Origin: Synanceia verrucosa
Taxonomy: Eukaryota > Chordata > Actinopteri > Perciformes > Synanceiidae
Reading direction: 5' to 3'
DNA length: 64,000 nt
NCBI GenBank assembly: GCA_029721515.1
Contig: CM056558.1
Coordinates: forward strand, 13,857,240 to 13,921,239
A program made the position numbers and the translations under genes. Every line of letters begins with the position of its first letter. Position 1 is the first letter of the stretch. Below are positions 46,291 through 59,079 of the stretch, piece after piece. Below the pieces are notes generated by a model that made no database searches, was not told the DNA's origin, and worked only from the letters and a program-made list of their open reading frames with translations.

Positions 46291-48824
46291 GGGCAGTTTT
46301 GGCAGAAAAAGGGAACCATCATGATATCAGACAGTTGCTCATATTGTTATGCCTGATTGGTGTATATTCATTAATGTACATTCTTTTATATCAATGTATA
46401 TTCTCCTTCTTACTTGGATGAACACTCAGCTCTTTAACTTTCACTAACAATGCCCAGTACATACTTGGGTCTGACAAGTAATGATGGAAGGGGGGCAGTG
46501 GGCTATTATTCAAGGATTTAATAACTGAGAAATTGAAAATTAAATGGATCCCCTTTAGCAGTTAGATGGAAAACGGTGTGAGAGTACAGCTACAGCAGCA
46601 TTCTCAGATAGAATACATTACAAACACACATTCACTTTGGAACACCAGAGGTCACAGTACAGCTTTCTGGATGAGTTTAGGGTCTGAATCATTGAAACAT
46701 CTGGCATGGGAGGTGCCCACCTGATAACCTAGTGATAAACCAGCACTCTCTACTCAACATTAATAATATAAAGGTGTCAGACAGTTATGAATAAATGCTT
46801 AACTCATGTCATTTTTCATATTTGACTCACAGCAAACGGTTGTTGAAAATAATAAATCTAATGTAGTGTACATTTTTTCTCCAAACAAACCAAGACAGGT
46901 CAGTTAGCAATATTTCGCCGGCAGCCACTTCTTTTGCTGTTAGCTGAAGGGTTGTGACTGAGGTTAAGATGAGTACTGACAAAGAGATATGTTTACTTTT
47001 TAAAAGAATGGGAACTGATGCCTGTGTGTGCTTAAAATGTGATATCACAAGATAAAGCGGCCTGGCTGCTGATAACATCTGAGGATGAAAATAGCTTTCA
47101 CTTATGAAAAAAGAGACAGAGGGAGTAAAAGAAAAATGTATGAGAATTGCACATTACATTAACAATGGGCACCATAATAATAAAATTGCTTGCAAAACAG
47201 TAATGTATAACGCAAACATTCTCATGGGTATCAAAAGGCACTGACACATCATTCGTTCATTCAAACCAGGGACTAAAGCAGCAATTCTACCAGTTACATA
47301 GACACTGCTTTATAGGCATTGTTATTCATTGATTGCACAATGCTATCTGGCAGGTTACCCACCTTTTAATGGAATGCAGTCTATTGACCTACTGGTAGGC
47401 TATCCCTTAACACATATTCAAATGCCAAGGCCCTCAACTAAACTATGATACTCAAAATGAATTTTACATGAAGTTAGATGAAGGAAACAAAACTACTTAG
47501 AGTTAGGAAATAATTGCGGTTGATTGACTAACAGATAGTGACTAATGATACTAATGAGTGACCTGACATAATAATAAGGTAACTTTTAGTTTCACACAAC
47601 GGTTTGCTTGGTGTGTTGAATACACATGCTAAACGGTGCATCTGTTGGTACCAGGAGATGAAGGCCATTGACCAAGCTGCAGTATTTCATGAGAGAGAAC
47701 AGGTCAGCTGGAATTACCTGCTGCTACTGCCACTGCTCGTGCTCATGCCTGGACTCTCTTACACTGCATGCAACCATCAACCCTTACCTAAGAAACACAT
47801 ACCAGCCTTCAATGTTTCTAACACTTGTCATGTTTCAAGAAAACACAAATTATGACTAAATAGAGAAGTGGACTTCTCAAGATTTATGCATTCCAGCGGA
47901 GAAGCTCTTGTGAACGGTATCATATCGTATTCATGTCCTGCACATGCTTGATAATTTCTGTTGGGGTTTATACCTGCAAGTGGAAAGCGGTGCTGATGGT
48001 GTCATAAATAGTAATGTTGTTGCCGGAAAAGTCCAACATGGCTTCGAAAGAAATCAACAACTCACTTTTAGACAGACGAAGAGACGGAGTTCATGCCACC
48101 AGATAGTTTATTGTAGTTGTTAAGTAGCCGCCAACCAGAAGTAGTTCTAGCACCACTTGTTGAAAGGGCTACAGCGCCAACTAGTGTAGCGGAATCAGCC
48201 AGGTTGCTGACCATTATATAAATTAAACGACCTCCATGTGTACTTGGGTTTTGGGACAGACCACCCGCCGAACTGCAACACTGAATTTGGCAAAATCCAG
48301 TACGATCCTACCATGTGACCGCAGTGATTGTTGGAATGTGGAGCAAACAGTAATACTGATATATCTGGTCTTTCTCTTCACCAATGTACCTCCCATTCTG
48401 TCTCTCCAACACAAATTGGACTCTTGCAGCCCTATGGGGAGGTGGTTGTGGTGAAAAAGAAGTGTCTTTAGAGGCCTATTAACAACAGTGTCGGCAATGT
48501 TGATATGGGGGTATTTAACTTCAGCTTCTCCCACTGCCTCTATCTGTCTTCATCTGTCTCACTCTGTCCATGCTTCCCACTGTTTGTGTTTGAGTCAACA
48601 ATCATTAATCTTCTGTAGTCGCTACAGCAAATGCTCTGGGACTCTTTCAGTTAGGTACAGTTTTGACAAGCACACCATAGTATGCACGTATGTAGTGTCT
48701 ACATATACGTATTGTATATGCTTACGTACACGTACTGCAACACACACAATAGATACTTTCCTTATTCTACACATAAACAGTCAAGTGTCAGCTGACTTTT
48801 CACATTCTTTAAAAATCCTTCCGC
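46291..48824. other. unique DNA, no gene
   Basis: 47960-48220 has CpGs and a segment reading CTACAGCGCCAACTAGTGTAGC that may be an old DNA-element end. The 163-codon plus frame at 48488-48979 starts in CT-rich sequence and passes through CA repeats without a domain. No gene is supported. Confidence 0.45.
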
Positions 48825-48840
48825 ACACACACACACACAC
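48824..48840. repeat. (CA)8 microsatellite
   Basis: Short perfect CA tract, with smaller CA runs on either side. Confidence 0.9.
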
Positions 48841-48995
48841 GATCACACATTTACTGCACTCTCTCACACACAGTGTTGCATGCGATGTGAGAATATCTGT
48901 AGTTCATAAAGTTATCACCTCAGGAATGTTGACTATCTACACGAGCATATCACCCAATGATGCTCAGGAGCCGGGATGATGTTCAGCTAACTATC

Positions 48996-49015
48996 TTTAC
49001 CGTACATACGGTAAA
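48996..49015. other. 20-bp palindrome
   Basis: TTTACCGTA, a two-base CA spacer, then TACGGTAAA, giving perfect 9-bp arms. It has the form of a dimer binding site or short hairpin. No adjacent gene explains it. Confidence 0.6.
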
Positions 49016-49202
49016 TTTCAGCTGCAAATTTAACATTCTTTACACTCTGAACCAATGCACTGCTGTCTCACTGTTTATAATTTCAGTCTTTGTTATATTT
49101 ACATTTCTATCTATATTTATAGCTGTGTATAATATGTCAGTGTGTATCATTTCTCTGTTGTCTGACTTACATGTTCTTGTTTTTTTCATATTGTTGAAAG
49201 GT

Positions 49203-49272
49203 TGGAGAGAGATATGGGATGCCATGCAACAAAGGGCTGCAGGCTGGATTTAAACCAGCAGTCGCTTTGACA
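49203..49272 (-). mobile_element. fragment of tRNA-derived SINE, second family
   Basis: GGGATGCCATGCAACAAAGGGCT at its start and the degraded box B GCTGGATTTAAACCAGC (49242-49258) match the minus-strand tail and B-box part of the element at 63.6 kb. The box A end is missing. Confidence 0.55.
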
Positions 49273-51438
49273 AGCAGATTTCAATTTATAGGTTTCCATC
49301 TCATGTACAGCACAGCACTGTGCGCATCTGAAGTATGCATAAATAATACTATAATCACTAAAAAAAACTGGCTTTTCTATTGTATGCATTAGGATAGGGA
49401 CATTCCTACTTTAATGCAAATGAAATCAAAAAGTCCACATGAATATTGTAAATGACCTCAAGACATCATGTAACAGCAAATGGCTGTTGTTGCTAGGCGA
49501 CAGTGGTTGGTATAGCACACATGAAAATAAAAACACACTTGTGGTTTGAGAACATCTTTATTTGTGACAAACAACTTTATTGTAACCAATAGCGCAGAGC
49601 CATATCCACCGAGGGGCCTATTGTTGAGCCAAACGGAGATGAACACCTGAACACAGCAAGAAACTGATAACTGATCATGTGTTTACTGAAGTTTAGATGA
49701 ACGCTAACAGAGCGTGGATGGAAATTAGCAACAGGACCAAAGATTAACCAAAACAAACTTAATGACAAAAGATCATCTGTGTCACCATTTAAATCACTTC
49801 CCACAAATCTTGCCAGTTGGCGTTACATGCCTGTTTTGTAAAGAGTAAAACAAAAAAGCTTTTATAGGATCTGAAGTGGCTGTAATATGTCGATCTTTTC
49901 TCTCATATCACAGCAGGGTGGTTAGTGTGTGTTTTATCAAGGTGAAGAAGATTTTTCCGTGCCCCCTTGATGGTTGTCAAGCTAATGCTTGTTGAGGACT
50001 ATATTTCTTATGCTTATGTTTTAATTTTGCTCACTGATTACTTCATTAGGATGAGGTGGCTAGACTGCAGCAGGCTAGACTGCAGCTGTGAACGGCATAT
50101 CATTGACTGTGTTGAGCCACAGAAAGAGAAAAAAATAGCGAGAAAGCGAGAGTGTTGACATTATTATGTGTCTAAGAATCAGACCTGGATCAGACCTGAA
50201 TTTGATTCCCGTTGAGCAAACATTTCTGAGTAGAAACAGTTTTAGTAGCCAACAGTTTTGAAATGATGTTTTCATCCAGTATTTTGTTTTTACTTTAAAA
50301 TCCCACTTTGTGGCCCCTTATGTTACTGATCTTCTGTGTATTTATTGGCCTATCCCAAGATCTCAAGCAGATTGTACCTGTGATCCATTCCTGAGGCCAT
50401 TCCACATTCTTTGTCATCTATTGTTTTATTTCTAAGACACACATTTATAAAAAAGCCTTTTTTTAAATTCCTACTATGATTTTGTTTACCATGTCTGTGT
50501 TGTGCTTGCTCTGTTCCCTTTTAATCCCCTCTTGATAACTCACTTTTTAATAGCCTTTTAGGTTTCATATCCTTTCCCTTGTTAACCTTCTTTTATTTTT
50601 TTTCGGTGTTTTCAGTTCGTTCAGTTTGTTTTTATTTCCTTGGATGACCTTACTTATATTGCATTTTCATTTAAATACCCATTGATAACATCTTTTTTGA
50701 AAATAACCTTTAGAGTTGGGGTTTTAAAGCCTTTTCTTGTGTTGATCTTTAATGTGTTCTCATGTTTTATTCATTGTGTTTTTATTCCTATAATGCACTT
50801 TATGGCTTGTCACGAACATGCTCTGAACGAGCTACTCTACATATCTAATGCCCTGATCTCCACTGCAAACATTGGTAAAGCTGTCAGCAGATTATGATCA
50901 TGCAAGAATTGTATGGAGTCTTCATGTGAGTCTACATTGCAACTAACGTGATTATTAAAGAACAATATTTAAAAGTGAAATGCAGATCTCACTAACAATA
51001 AAATATCTATACAATGCTATTAATACACATATGATAATATTGTGTAAATAATCCAGTGCCTTTTGAAATTATTTTATATGTACAGTTATGGTTACTCTCT
51101 CCACCTCTATGAGTGTCATTCTTTTACCAAAAAGAGAAAAAAAACACACAATAAATTTGACTGATTGCTTTGTTTCATTAATTAATATCAAAATAGGCAT
51201 TTCTAACCAATAACTCTTAATAATGTTGTAATGTCTTAATAATGTTATTAATTACAACAAACCATGAAGTCTCATAAAAGATGAAGCAAATTGATGACAC
51301 TCAGCTTCAGGTATAACCCACTATTAATTTCAATAGTAGAAATCACCAGTTTTGTTAAAACAGGGAAAATTTCTGAATTAATTGAGTCTCTTAATCTTAG
51401 GGAGCCACAGAGTTCTTGGACCTATGTACAGTGATTCA

Positions 51439-51441
<3 letters not shown>
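49273..51441. other. AT-rich unique DNA, no gene
   Basis: No element or domain recognised. 50280-50780 is notably T-rich on the plus strand. Confidence 0.5.

Positions 51442-51490
<49 letters not shown>
51442..51490. repeat. (TA)24 microsatellite
   Basis: About 49 bp of uninterrupted alternating T/A. Such tracts can extrude cruciforms and are often unstable in length or assembly. Confidence 0.97.
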
Positions 51491-51494
<4 letters not shown>

Positions 51495-52755
51495 AATCAA
51501 ATAACTGATACATGACCAAGCTACAAACAGAAAATAATTGAATAAATAATTAAACACAAGGAAATATTGATGAAGGAATAAATGATATTAATGGAAATGT
51601 ATATGCATTATATCACCATTCATTGATAGATGAAGGTGTTGCTGAGGAGTGGCTCAGGTTTTGTGTGGACCTCGGCCTTTTTGGATCTGCTGGATCCCAC
51701 GGGGACAACTTCGGCTTGAGTCGGACTTGGGCTTGACTCGCTCCCCTCCATCAGTGGCCCTCTTGGACATCTTTGGACATCTTTGTACTTTGTGCATGGT
51801 CGGCTAACTTGACTTTGCATGAATCATTTTCTTGTGTGTGTTTTCTTCTCTGGAAGTTTCTTCCAGAGGCAGAGGAGCTGCCTCCCACTTTAGTTCAGGG
51901 CAGAGGAGCAGAGCAGGAGGAGAGATGGTCTGGATGCAGGATTCATTCTTTAGTCGTATTTAGAGCAAGTTTGAAGGTCTGGAGAGGCTGTCTCATCATG
52001 ACACGAGGTGTTGGGCCTGTGGTGGACAGCATTGCAGCATGTCTTTAGGTGATCACCCCCCCCATAGCAGCAGAAGAATAGATCACAGAAATTGCATGTT
52101 TCTTTCATACTGTGGTCTTATTTTCCATTCATATTTTCCAATAATGTAGAGGTATGATTACATCCAAAACAGCAATGCATGATTTGATTTTTCTGTTTGT
52201 AGCTGTAGATTGATGCACTGGATCCTCTCTCTTTGCACCCAACCACCTGTGACCTTAGAGTCAGATTACTCACAGTGCATTAAAGTAGAGGTCTGGCCTG
52301 ACCTTGGAGGTACTGCCTTGCTGCCCAGATGAATTTCTACATTGTCAGATATGTCACTTTATCTTGCCTTCAACTGCAGCCACTCACTTCTACACGCTGA
52401 TTTCCCACATTCGTCATAAAAGTCTCCATCAAACCTTCCAACCCCAGTTTGACTCTGACTCTGGTGAGGCCTACTGAACCTGGAGGCCAAACTTCTGACA
52501 TCGCATCAGATGGCTGATGTGACCCCATGTCCCACTGCTGACCCCACAGACCTGCCTTATTACACCACTGCCATGTTAGTGCCAATTGAAAGTGGCAGCA
52601 GAGCCTGTTGCCGAATCCTAATCACAATGTGTAATTGGCAGCTAGTTAAGTTTGCGTGTCTGGGGTGTGTGTGGGTGTGTAATTCAGAAAGTGTGCATGG
52701 CACTGTGTTGACCTATCAGTGTAAATAATAGAATGAATAGAATTAGTTTGATTGA
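51491..52755. other. unique DNA with a GC-richer block, no gene
   Basis: 51640-52050 is clearly less AT-rich than its flanks, and is open on both strands (51620-51820 minus, 51773-52048 plus) without recognisable domains. 52240-52600 is similar. These may be old element remnants or untranslated exons; undecided. Confidence 0.4.
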
Positions 52756-52773
52756 CTGTGTGTGTGTGTGTGT
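52756..52773. repeat. (GT)9 microsatellite
   Basis: Short perfect GT tract. Confidence 0.9.
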
Positions 52774-54023
52774 TGAGCAGGGGCAAATTGTACTTAACAC
52801 TGATCTAAGTGACCTAAAGTATAGAAGAATTAAAAGCATTAAGTTCCCACACTAATTTCCAAGAGAAGCCCGCATGTCGCGGGTGCAGACTTGGTTGGTG
52901 AAATGCAAACAGCAATAGTGATGACACAATAGGCTGGTCCTCTTATGAGTATTGTGTCAGCATAGCAGACTGAAAGAGTGAGAAGAGTTTGACAGTTCAA
53001 GTACACCCTGGATATGAGTAGGGAGCGGAGAGTGTTGTGTGTGAGTGTGATGAAGTTTTGAGCTATTTGCCTGAACTGGCTCGTAGTCCTTGCTTGCTTT
53101 TTACTTAAATGCAGTAAAAAAAACATGTAAGAAGAGGCTTTCACATGTCTTCATGATTTGAATGGGATTCTTAAGAGATATCAATCATAATCAATCCATT
53201 TGATTGAATTTGATCAACTGAAAAGATGAATATTTAACTTCATGATTCTAAATACATTTATGCATCATCTGGACTCAGTGCCAATATATCCTTAGCTAAT
53301 GTAGTTTTTAATGTTAAAGCTCTGTCACATTACATAGTAATCCGAACATGTATTATTGACAGCATCGTAGCCCAACAGCAGTCTTCTATTGTGATTATGA
53401 TTTTCTTGTGTAACAGAAAATAGCGGTTTCAAGTGAATGATCTGTTTGAAGATGAAGTCAGGTCCAAACGAAACAGGTGACTTGATGGTAATATATTATT
53501 TGGACCACACAAGTGGAAACTAATGCACTGTACCACCACTAGAAAGACATTTATCAGCAAACTGGTGCAAAAAGAGAAGGAATTTTGCCAATGCTTAATA
53601 ACATACTTTATGTTAATTTATGTTACTTTACTTTATAAGTATGTTTAATAAACATACTTTATTCATGAGACATGTTTGATAGCACACCTGAATGGTCATG
53701 TGTCCTCACCTGAACAGGGCCTCACGTCAGTGAAAGATACTAGAATAAGTCATTCATCAGTAATCATTGCAAGCAGAATTGCTAGTCTCTGTAAACTATT
53801 AGGTTGCATCATTATAACGGGATGATATTGATATTTCATTGCTGAGTTTAACACTCACAGGATACAGAGGAGTAACTCCTCCACTCTTTATTCCAGGCCA
53901 AGTTTCTTTAAATAAACACTCTGAAGTGGAGAAAACATAAAGTAACCAAAAAGTCAAAGATAATAGTCAATCACGTGAAGTACGCGTGAATATAAGAGGA
54001 AACTGTGCTAAGCAGCGGAAAAA
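52774..54023. other. AT-rich unique DNA, no gene
   Basis: A small palindrome, GAGGAGTAACTCCTC, lies near 53867-53881. No coding signal. Confidence 0.5.
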
Positions 54024-54384
54024 AGAACAAATCCATCCATTCATCCATTTTCTACCGCTTATCCTCTCAGGCTGGATCCTATCCCAGCTGTCTTAGGGTG
54101 AAAGGCAGGGTACACCCTGGACAAGTCTCCAGTTCATCACAGAGTACACAGAGACAGACAACCACTCACACTCACATTCACACCTACGGTCAATTTAAAT
54201 TAGCCAATTAACCTAATCCCCATGCATGTTTTTGGATGGTGGGAGGAAGCCAGAGTACCTGGAGAGAACCCACGCAGACACGGGGAGAACATGCAAACTC
54301 CACACAGAAAGGCCCCAGGTATCTTCTTGCTGTGAGGCTACAGTGCTAAACACTACACTACCGTGCCACCCAGAACAAATCCAT
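54024..54384 (-). mobile_element. tRNA-derived SINE, copy 3, B box deleted
   Basis: This is a minus-strand copy of the family at 10.2 and 28.4 kb. The ATCC tail lies at its left and the tRNA-like start at its right. A perfect 13-bp target duplication, AGAACAAATCCAT, flanks it (54024-54036 and 54372-54384), although its last six bases also fit the tail repeat. Box A is kept (minus TAGTGTAGTGTTTAGCAC). The box B segment is gone: the sequence jumps from CAGCAAGAAGATACC to TGGGGCCTTTCTG, about 17 bp shorter than copy 2. It could not be transcribed by pol III as it stands. Confidence 0.85.
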
Positions 54385-57259
54385 TGCTGCAAAATATGAT
54401 CAATACAAAACACGCTCAGTCTTTTATATTAGCTTACACAAGCATATAACTGGCATAAAAGATGCACAGATAGTAAAGAAAGTTGTCCAATTTCACAAAT
54501 TCAACAGCCTAATGAAAGACAGTCTAATCAAGAGCATTCACATTTTCTTTTTAATACAGTATAACATCCCCATTTCTTCAGGATGGAGGTAAAAGGGTTA
54601 TGTTTTTGAGCAGTCGTACTCGCATTTATGGTTCAGGGAGCTCTTATCTGTGATATCCAGTGTATGAATCAACTTCACTGCAGTCTTGACCTCTGGTTTA
54701 AAGAAGAGATAATGGGATAAGGAGGACAGTGCATGATGGGGTTGGAGCAAAAGATGAGCAGAAGGTCAGAAGAGATTGAACAGTCATATATTTATGTCAT
54801 AGTACACTATAATGTAGTCATAAGCAGATTTATTAATGCATTATTTCTCCTGTGGACACTCACAAGTGGAGGCTAGTGTGTAAATGCATTATATATGAGA
54901 TTATAACATGATGAATAATATAAATTGACACACATTTATTTGGTTAAAACTAAATGTTAGTATACTGATTGCTAAACAGGGGGCACTGGAAATAAAAGAG
55001 TCATTTTTTATACTGTTTTTCTATGTATTTGTTGACTGTAACATTTTTTGTTACAGTTTTTAAGTAGTGAATGCTCTTTTACTTAAGTCTCCATTGTAGT
55101 GTTTGCAAATGTAGTCTTCTGATGAGCAGCTAATTAAGAACATTGGAACAATACTGTATACTGTAAACTTTTTTCAAAATATTCATGCTGTCATTAATGG
55201 ATGTTATTGCGATGAAAGGAGAGTTACGTGTGGGCTCTGAGGTTTTGCCAATGCTGCTAAATGATTTATTTATGCCATGATTTAATTTGACACCAAATTA
55301 CAATTTTATACAGGGCAGAGAATGAAACTCAATGTGTTTTCTCACCTAAGAGGTGAGATGCAGATGAGGCACAAATTAAAGCTGTTCAGTATTTATATAT
55401 ACATGTAAAAATACAAAAATTAAATTAAAACATGTAATGCAGGACAAAATGTTACTCATCCACATTAGCTCTAAAATTGATACGTGATTGTCCCTCCACT
55501 TGTCCTTATTCTCTTGGGTTCTAGAATAAAAGCTAGCATTTATTTGTTTATTTATGTTTCACAACAAGGAAACAGGAGAGAGGAATTATTTATTTTGTTT
55601 TCCTTTCATAATCAGGTGTATAAGGAGCTTAAGAAGACCTCACCTGGGTTGAAAATGATGACAGAGAAGCATGAAAAGCTGCTGCTATAGAACATTATTA
55701 GAAGTCATAATAAGTATAACAGATTGAAATTTTAGCACCAGACAAAGAAAGGTGAGAAAGAAGGAGAAAAGACTAGAGGGAGGTCAATAAGGAAAGAGGA
55801 AAAAAGACAGAAAAAGACACTGAAAGTAAAAAGCAAAGCAACTGCAAGTAGCATGTTGCCACATTTATGTTTTAAACAGCAGGATGAGCTTCAGTTCCTT
55901 GATCACAAACATCATGAGGTACAAGAAGTTAAGCTTTCAGTGAACCCAGACGTCAATCATGAAAGCTGCTGTGAATATATTTGAATAATTGTAGAATTGT
56001 CCATGTCACAACAAACTGTTTTTGTGATGTCTGCGCACACCAACACAACCCAAAGATCAGGAGGAATCTTTGACTCAGTCCTCATACAGGAAGTGCTTAA
56101 CATGTTATGAGACATCGAGGGACCTTGCAGAGAAAAAAAATAATACCATACAGAAAATCCTCAAAAGTGACCACATTGAGTCGACTTGAGATATTTCTGA
56201 CATGTCATGGATGTGCTCCAGATCCCCACAGGTATTGGATGCCTGCAGTGAAGCCTTTCATCCTGAGCTCGAGGCTAAGCATCGTTGTCATAGTGTTGTA
56301 TTTCAGTGGATCAGATAGGAGAGGTTAAGGTCAATATTGCCTATCAGGACCTGAAGTCTGGTTTACTGAGGGGATGGAATATGATCCAAGAATTCCAGTT
56401 TGAAGGCTTATGATGAAAAGTCACTGCATACCAATTTCTAATCATGTGAGGCAAGATTTTATGATTCGAGTCACCACTGCAAACTTGAGCCTCCGTCTCA
56501 ATGCTAAATATAAGAATCAATCCAACACCGTCATAGAACATACAACAAGGTTCTGCCTGATCTGCTGTATTATGCAAATGAGCAAATTGTTGGTCTACTA
56601 GAATATTGTAGGTAGGGATTAATTACATTTAAGCAGGGGAAAATGCTTCAGATTTGCTGTTGTAGATCCACCAACAAAGTGTCTGGTATAATATTCCTTG
56701 TCTTGAATGTATATTTTCAAGTCTGTAGTCAATTCCAAATCACTTTAATTCCAAGTGTGGAAGCGTGCGGTGGTTGACAGTGGTGGTGTGTGTGATGCAA
56801 GGAGGTGAAATGCAACATGCAACAACATGTTTTAAATCTGTCTAATTTGCTAAAGAGCTTTGTCATGCATAGTGAAACGTATGCCTCCTGAGTCACCGAC
56901 TCAATAGTTACAGGCCTTAGTCAACTGTTGAATATAAAATCACTGCCATTCTTTTCATGTTACAAATTGACAACAATGAAAGAAACATCATGGGGGTTTT
57001 AATGAAACACCACTCTGTGAAAATAAGCCAACAGTTTTGTTTTCCACAAAGTGATTTATGTTTCAGAAAATAACCTTTGGTTAATGTATACTTATTACAT
57101 TCTTCTAAATTGGCCCCATCTGTGATGTGGTTACATTATTTTGAAACTGGCTCTTGAGTACACTACAAATTGTTATTCAAAGCAAACCATTTTTGGCACA
57201 CCTCGCGTCTCAGGTTGCAATGACTTTCTGTGCAGCTCTGCAACTCATTGTTATCCCTG
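54385..57259. other. AT-rich unique DNA, no gene
   Basis: No recognised element. Frames at 55484-55690, 56107-56328 and 56344-56601 lack domains. 55740-55830 is purine-rich. Confidence 0.5.
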
Positions 57260-57480
57260 AATATGATTTCAGAGCCTAGCGGAGACACGAGGGCTGCCAT
57301 TGAGTGTGTTTGGGCTATCGCCACAGTCTATTTTACACCTCACTAGCTTTGGATGAACCCATAAAATTACTGTGTCGGGCCTCGGCCTGGTAAACCTGGC
57401 ACCAGCAATGATCTCCGGTTGCTTCATTGCTGTTGAAACTCATATAAATTCATGACTTCTTCTCTTCTGTCTATGTCATG
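57260..57480. promoter_or_regulatory. candidate conserved non-coding element
   Basis: Complex block with GGGCTGCCATTGAGTG, ATAAAATTACTGTGTCG and AGCAATGATCTCC segments and retained CpGs, between plain AT-rich flanks. Repeat-free. Inferred from texture. Confidence 0.33.
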
Positions 57481-57519
57481 AGAAAGCAAGAACCTATCTT
57501 TTGACTTATCAATGAGATA

Positions 57520-57840
57520 CCCCGCATATCTTAGTCTACCTAACTGAAGCAGAGCCGTTAAGAGTAAATATAAATTGCGTTTTGATGACCATTACATATC
57601 CAACAAGCACACTTTCAAATAAAAATGGAATGGTAAGCCTGGATAACAGGATGGAGAAAAATATGTTGGGAAGAGGCTTCGCTAATGATGTTGTTAATTT
57701 GATGGACATGCAAAGAGGATGAAAGGGGGTGAGACTGAGGCACTCGGAAACATCATAACCAGCTGATTTATGCAAGCAACGCTAATTAGCCGCTCTATTT
57801 TCTGTCATTTACTTGCCACCTGAGATGTCCTTGGGCAAGC
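57520..57840. promoter_or_regulatory. strong candidate enhancer with TAATTA palindrome
   Basis: Repeat-free block with GCTAATGATG and GTTAATTTGATGG (57681-57705), GCAAAGAGGATG, and a perfect 10-bp palindrome GCTAATTAGC at 57781-57790 followed by CGCTCTATTTTCTGTC. TAATTA is the classic homeodomain core, and palindromic versions bind paired-type dimers. CpGs are retained. Conservation not tested. Confidence 0.38.
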
Positions 57841-58299
57841 AAAATAAACAATTAAGCATGCATACACTTCCATCCTCTAAACTTCCACTTGGAGTTTGTT
57901 GTTTCATTGGGAGGCTGAGGTGAAAAACCTGTGGGAAGTTTTGATATTAACTGTTGATTGACTTCAGTGTTTTTGGCTCCTGATACTGCTTACTGTTTCT
58001 CTTGCATAACAGATCTTCTCCACTTTTATCAAACCAAATCTACAGGCCAATCAGCGTGTGTGAGAAAGGGTTTGTCCTAAACAACAACGGCAGCTCCTGA
58101 AAAGGTTGGTGGATATGCTACAACAGCATACAGTCAAACAGTTTGACTGTTTAGTCTCTTAGTTTGGTTCCCGTTGTCCCCATTCTCTGGACTATTTAAA
58201 AAAGGTTAATAGTGAATGGATACCAGAAAAGAAATACAGGCAGGAGGGTGTCCTGTGTTTCCATGCAGGGAGGAGTTTTGAAATGACTCATTTGAAAAT
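57841..58299. other. unique DNA, no gene
   Basis: Nothing recognised. Confidence 0.45.
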
Positions 58300-58500
58300 T
58301 AATGATGTTTCCCAAAATCTTCATCCAACAGGGGTAAATATACAGTATTTACCTTTACACATGCAAATTCCTCAGTCATTTGGAAACGATTCACACAGAC
58401 AACTCCTCTGCTGTTTTGGTACACCTACTCTCAAATGTTTAATTAAGGCTGATTCAAATGTCAAATTGAAGAGCATTACAAATTATTTTTCAGGATGTCG
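58300..58500. promoter_or_regulatory. candidate element with inverted forkhead-type sites
   Basis: GGTAAATA (58333-58340), a TACAG spacer, then TATTTACC (58346-58353): two GTAAATA forkhead cores in perfect inversion. Nearby are TTAATGATG, ATGCAAATTCC (octamer-like ATGCAAAT at 58361-58368) and GTTTAATTAAGG. The cluster of known binding cores in 200 bp suggests a regulatory role. Confidence 0.38.
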
Positions 58501-59079
58501 CCAATGAAATAGCTCAGTAGGACGTAGAACACAATGCACTGGAGAGGAAAAGAATAGCTGGTGGAGAAGAATGGAGAGAATTTGCTCTATCACATGCACG
58601 GTGGCAGTTAATAATCTCTCTTGATGAATTACACGACTCAAAACAGCCCTAAAATGAACAGGGGAATAAAAATGTGTGAATGGTAGACTGTGAGACACAG
58701 ACATTTGGAGAGTTTATTGTTTAATTAACTAGTCCTGTTGTGCCCATCAAATGAAAATCCAATTATTGCTGGCTTTATGTCGAAGACGAGCGATCACAGC
58801 CAAACTTAAGTCAATGCAGATATAAATCACTATGCATTCCACCCATTATACTATCTATCAATTAACCATTACTTTGTCAATATTTTGGAAATGTAGACAT
58901 ACTTCCAATATGCCATTATTGTGTTTATGATGTCCTATTCAATGGTTCATAAACATTGTTATGTTGACCATCAATCCTCTTGGCCTTTTGACCCCTTTTT
59001 TAAAATAAGTAGACGTTGACCACAAGCCACTGTTAAATCCATAAACCATTCCTCACGTTTGCTAACTAAAATGCTTTTT
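58501..59079. other. unique DNA, no gene
   Basis: No coding signal or element. Confidence 0.5.

Noticed and set aside
47960..48220. Possible DNA-element end (CTACAGCGCCAACTAGTGTAGC)
   Set aside because: The phrase is reminiscent of fish repeats, but no second end or repeat copy is present in the window.
51620..52048. Two opposite frames in a GC-richer block as a gene
   Set aside because: Neither frame shows a domain and openness on both strands points to composition.
54005..54211. Open frame with a sequence shared with frames at 10373-10663 and 28392-28595
   Set aside because: The shared peptide comes from the SINE body in different copies and strands, so it is a repeat artefact and not a protein family.
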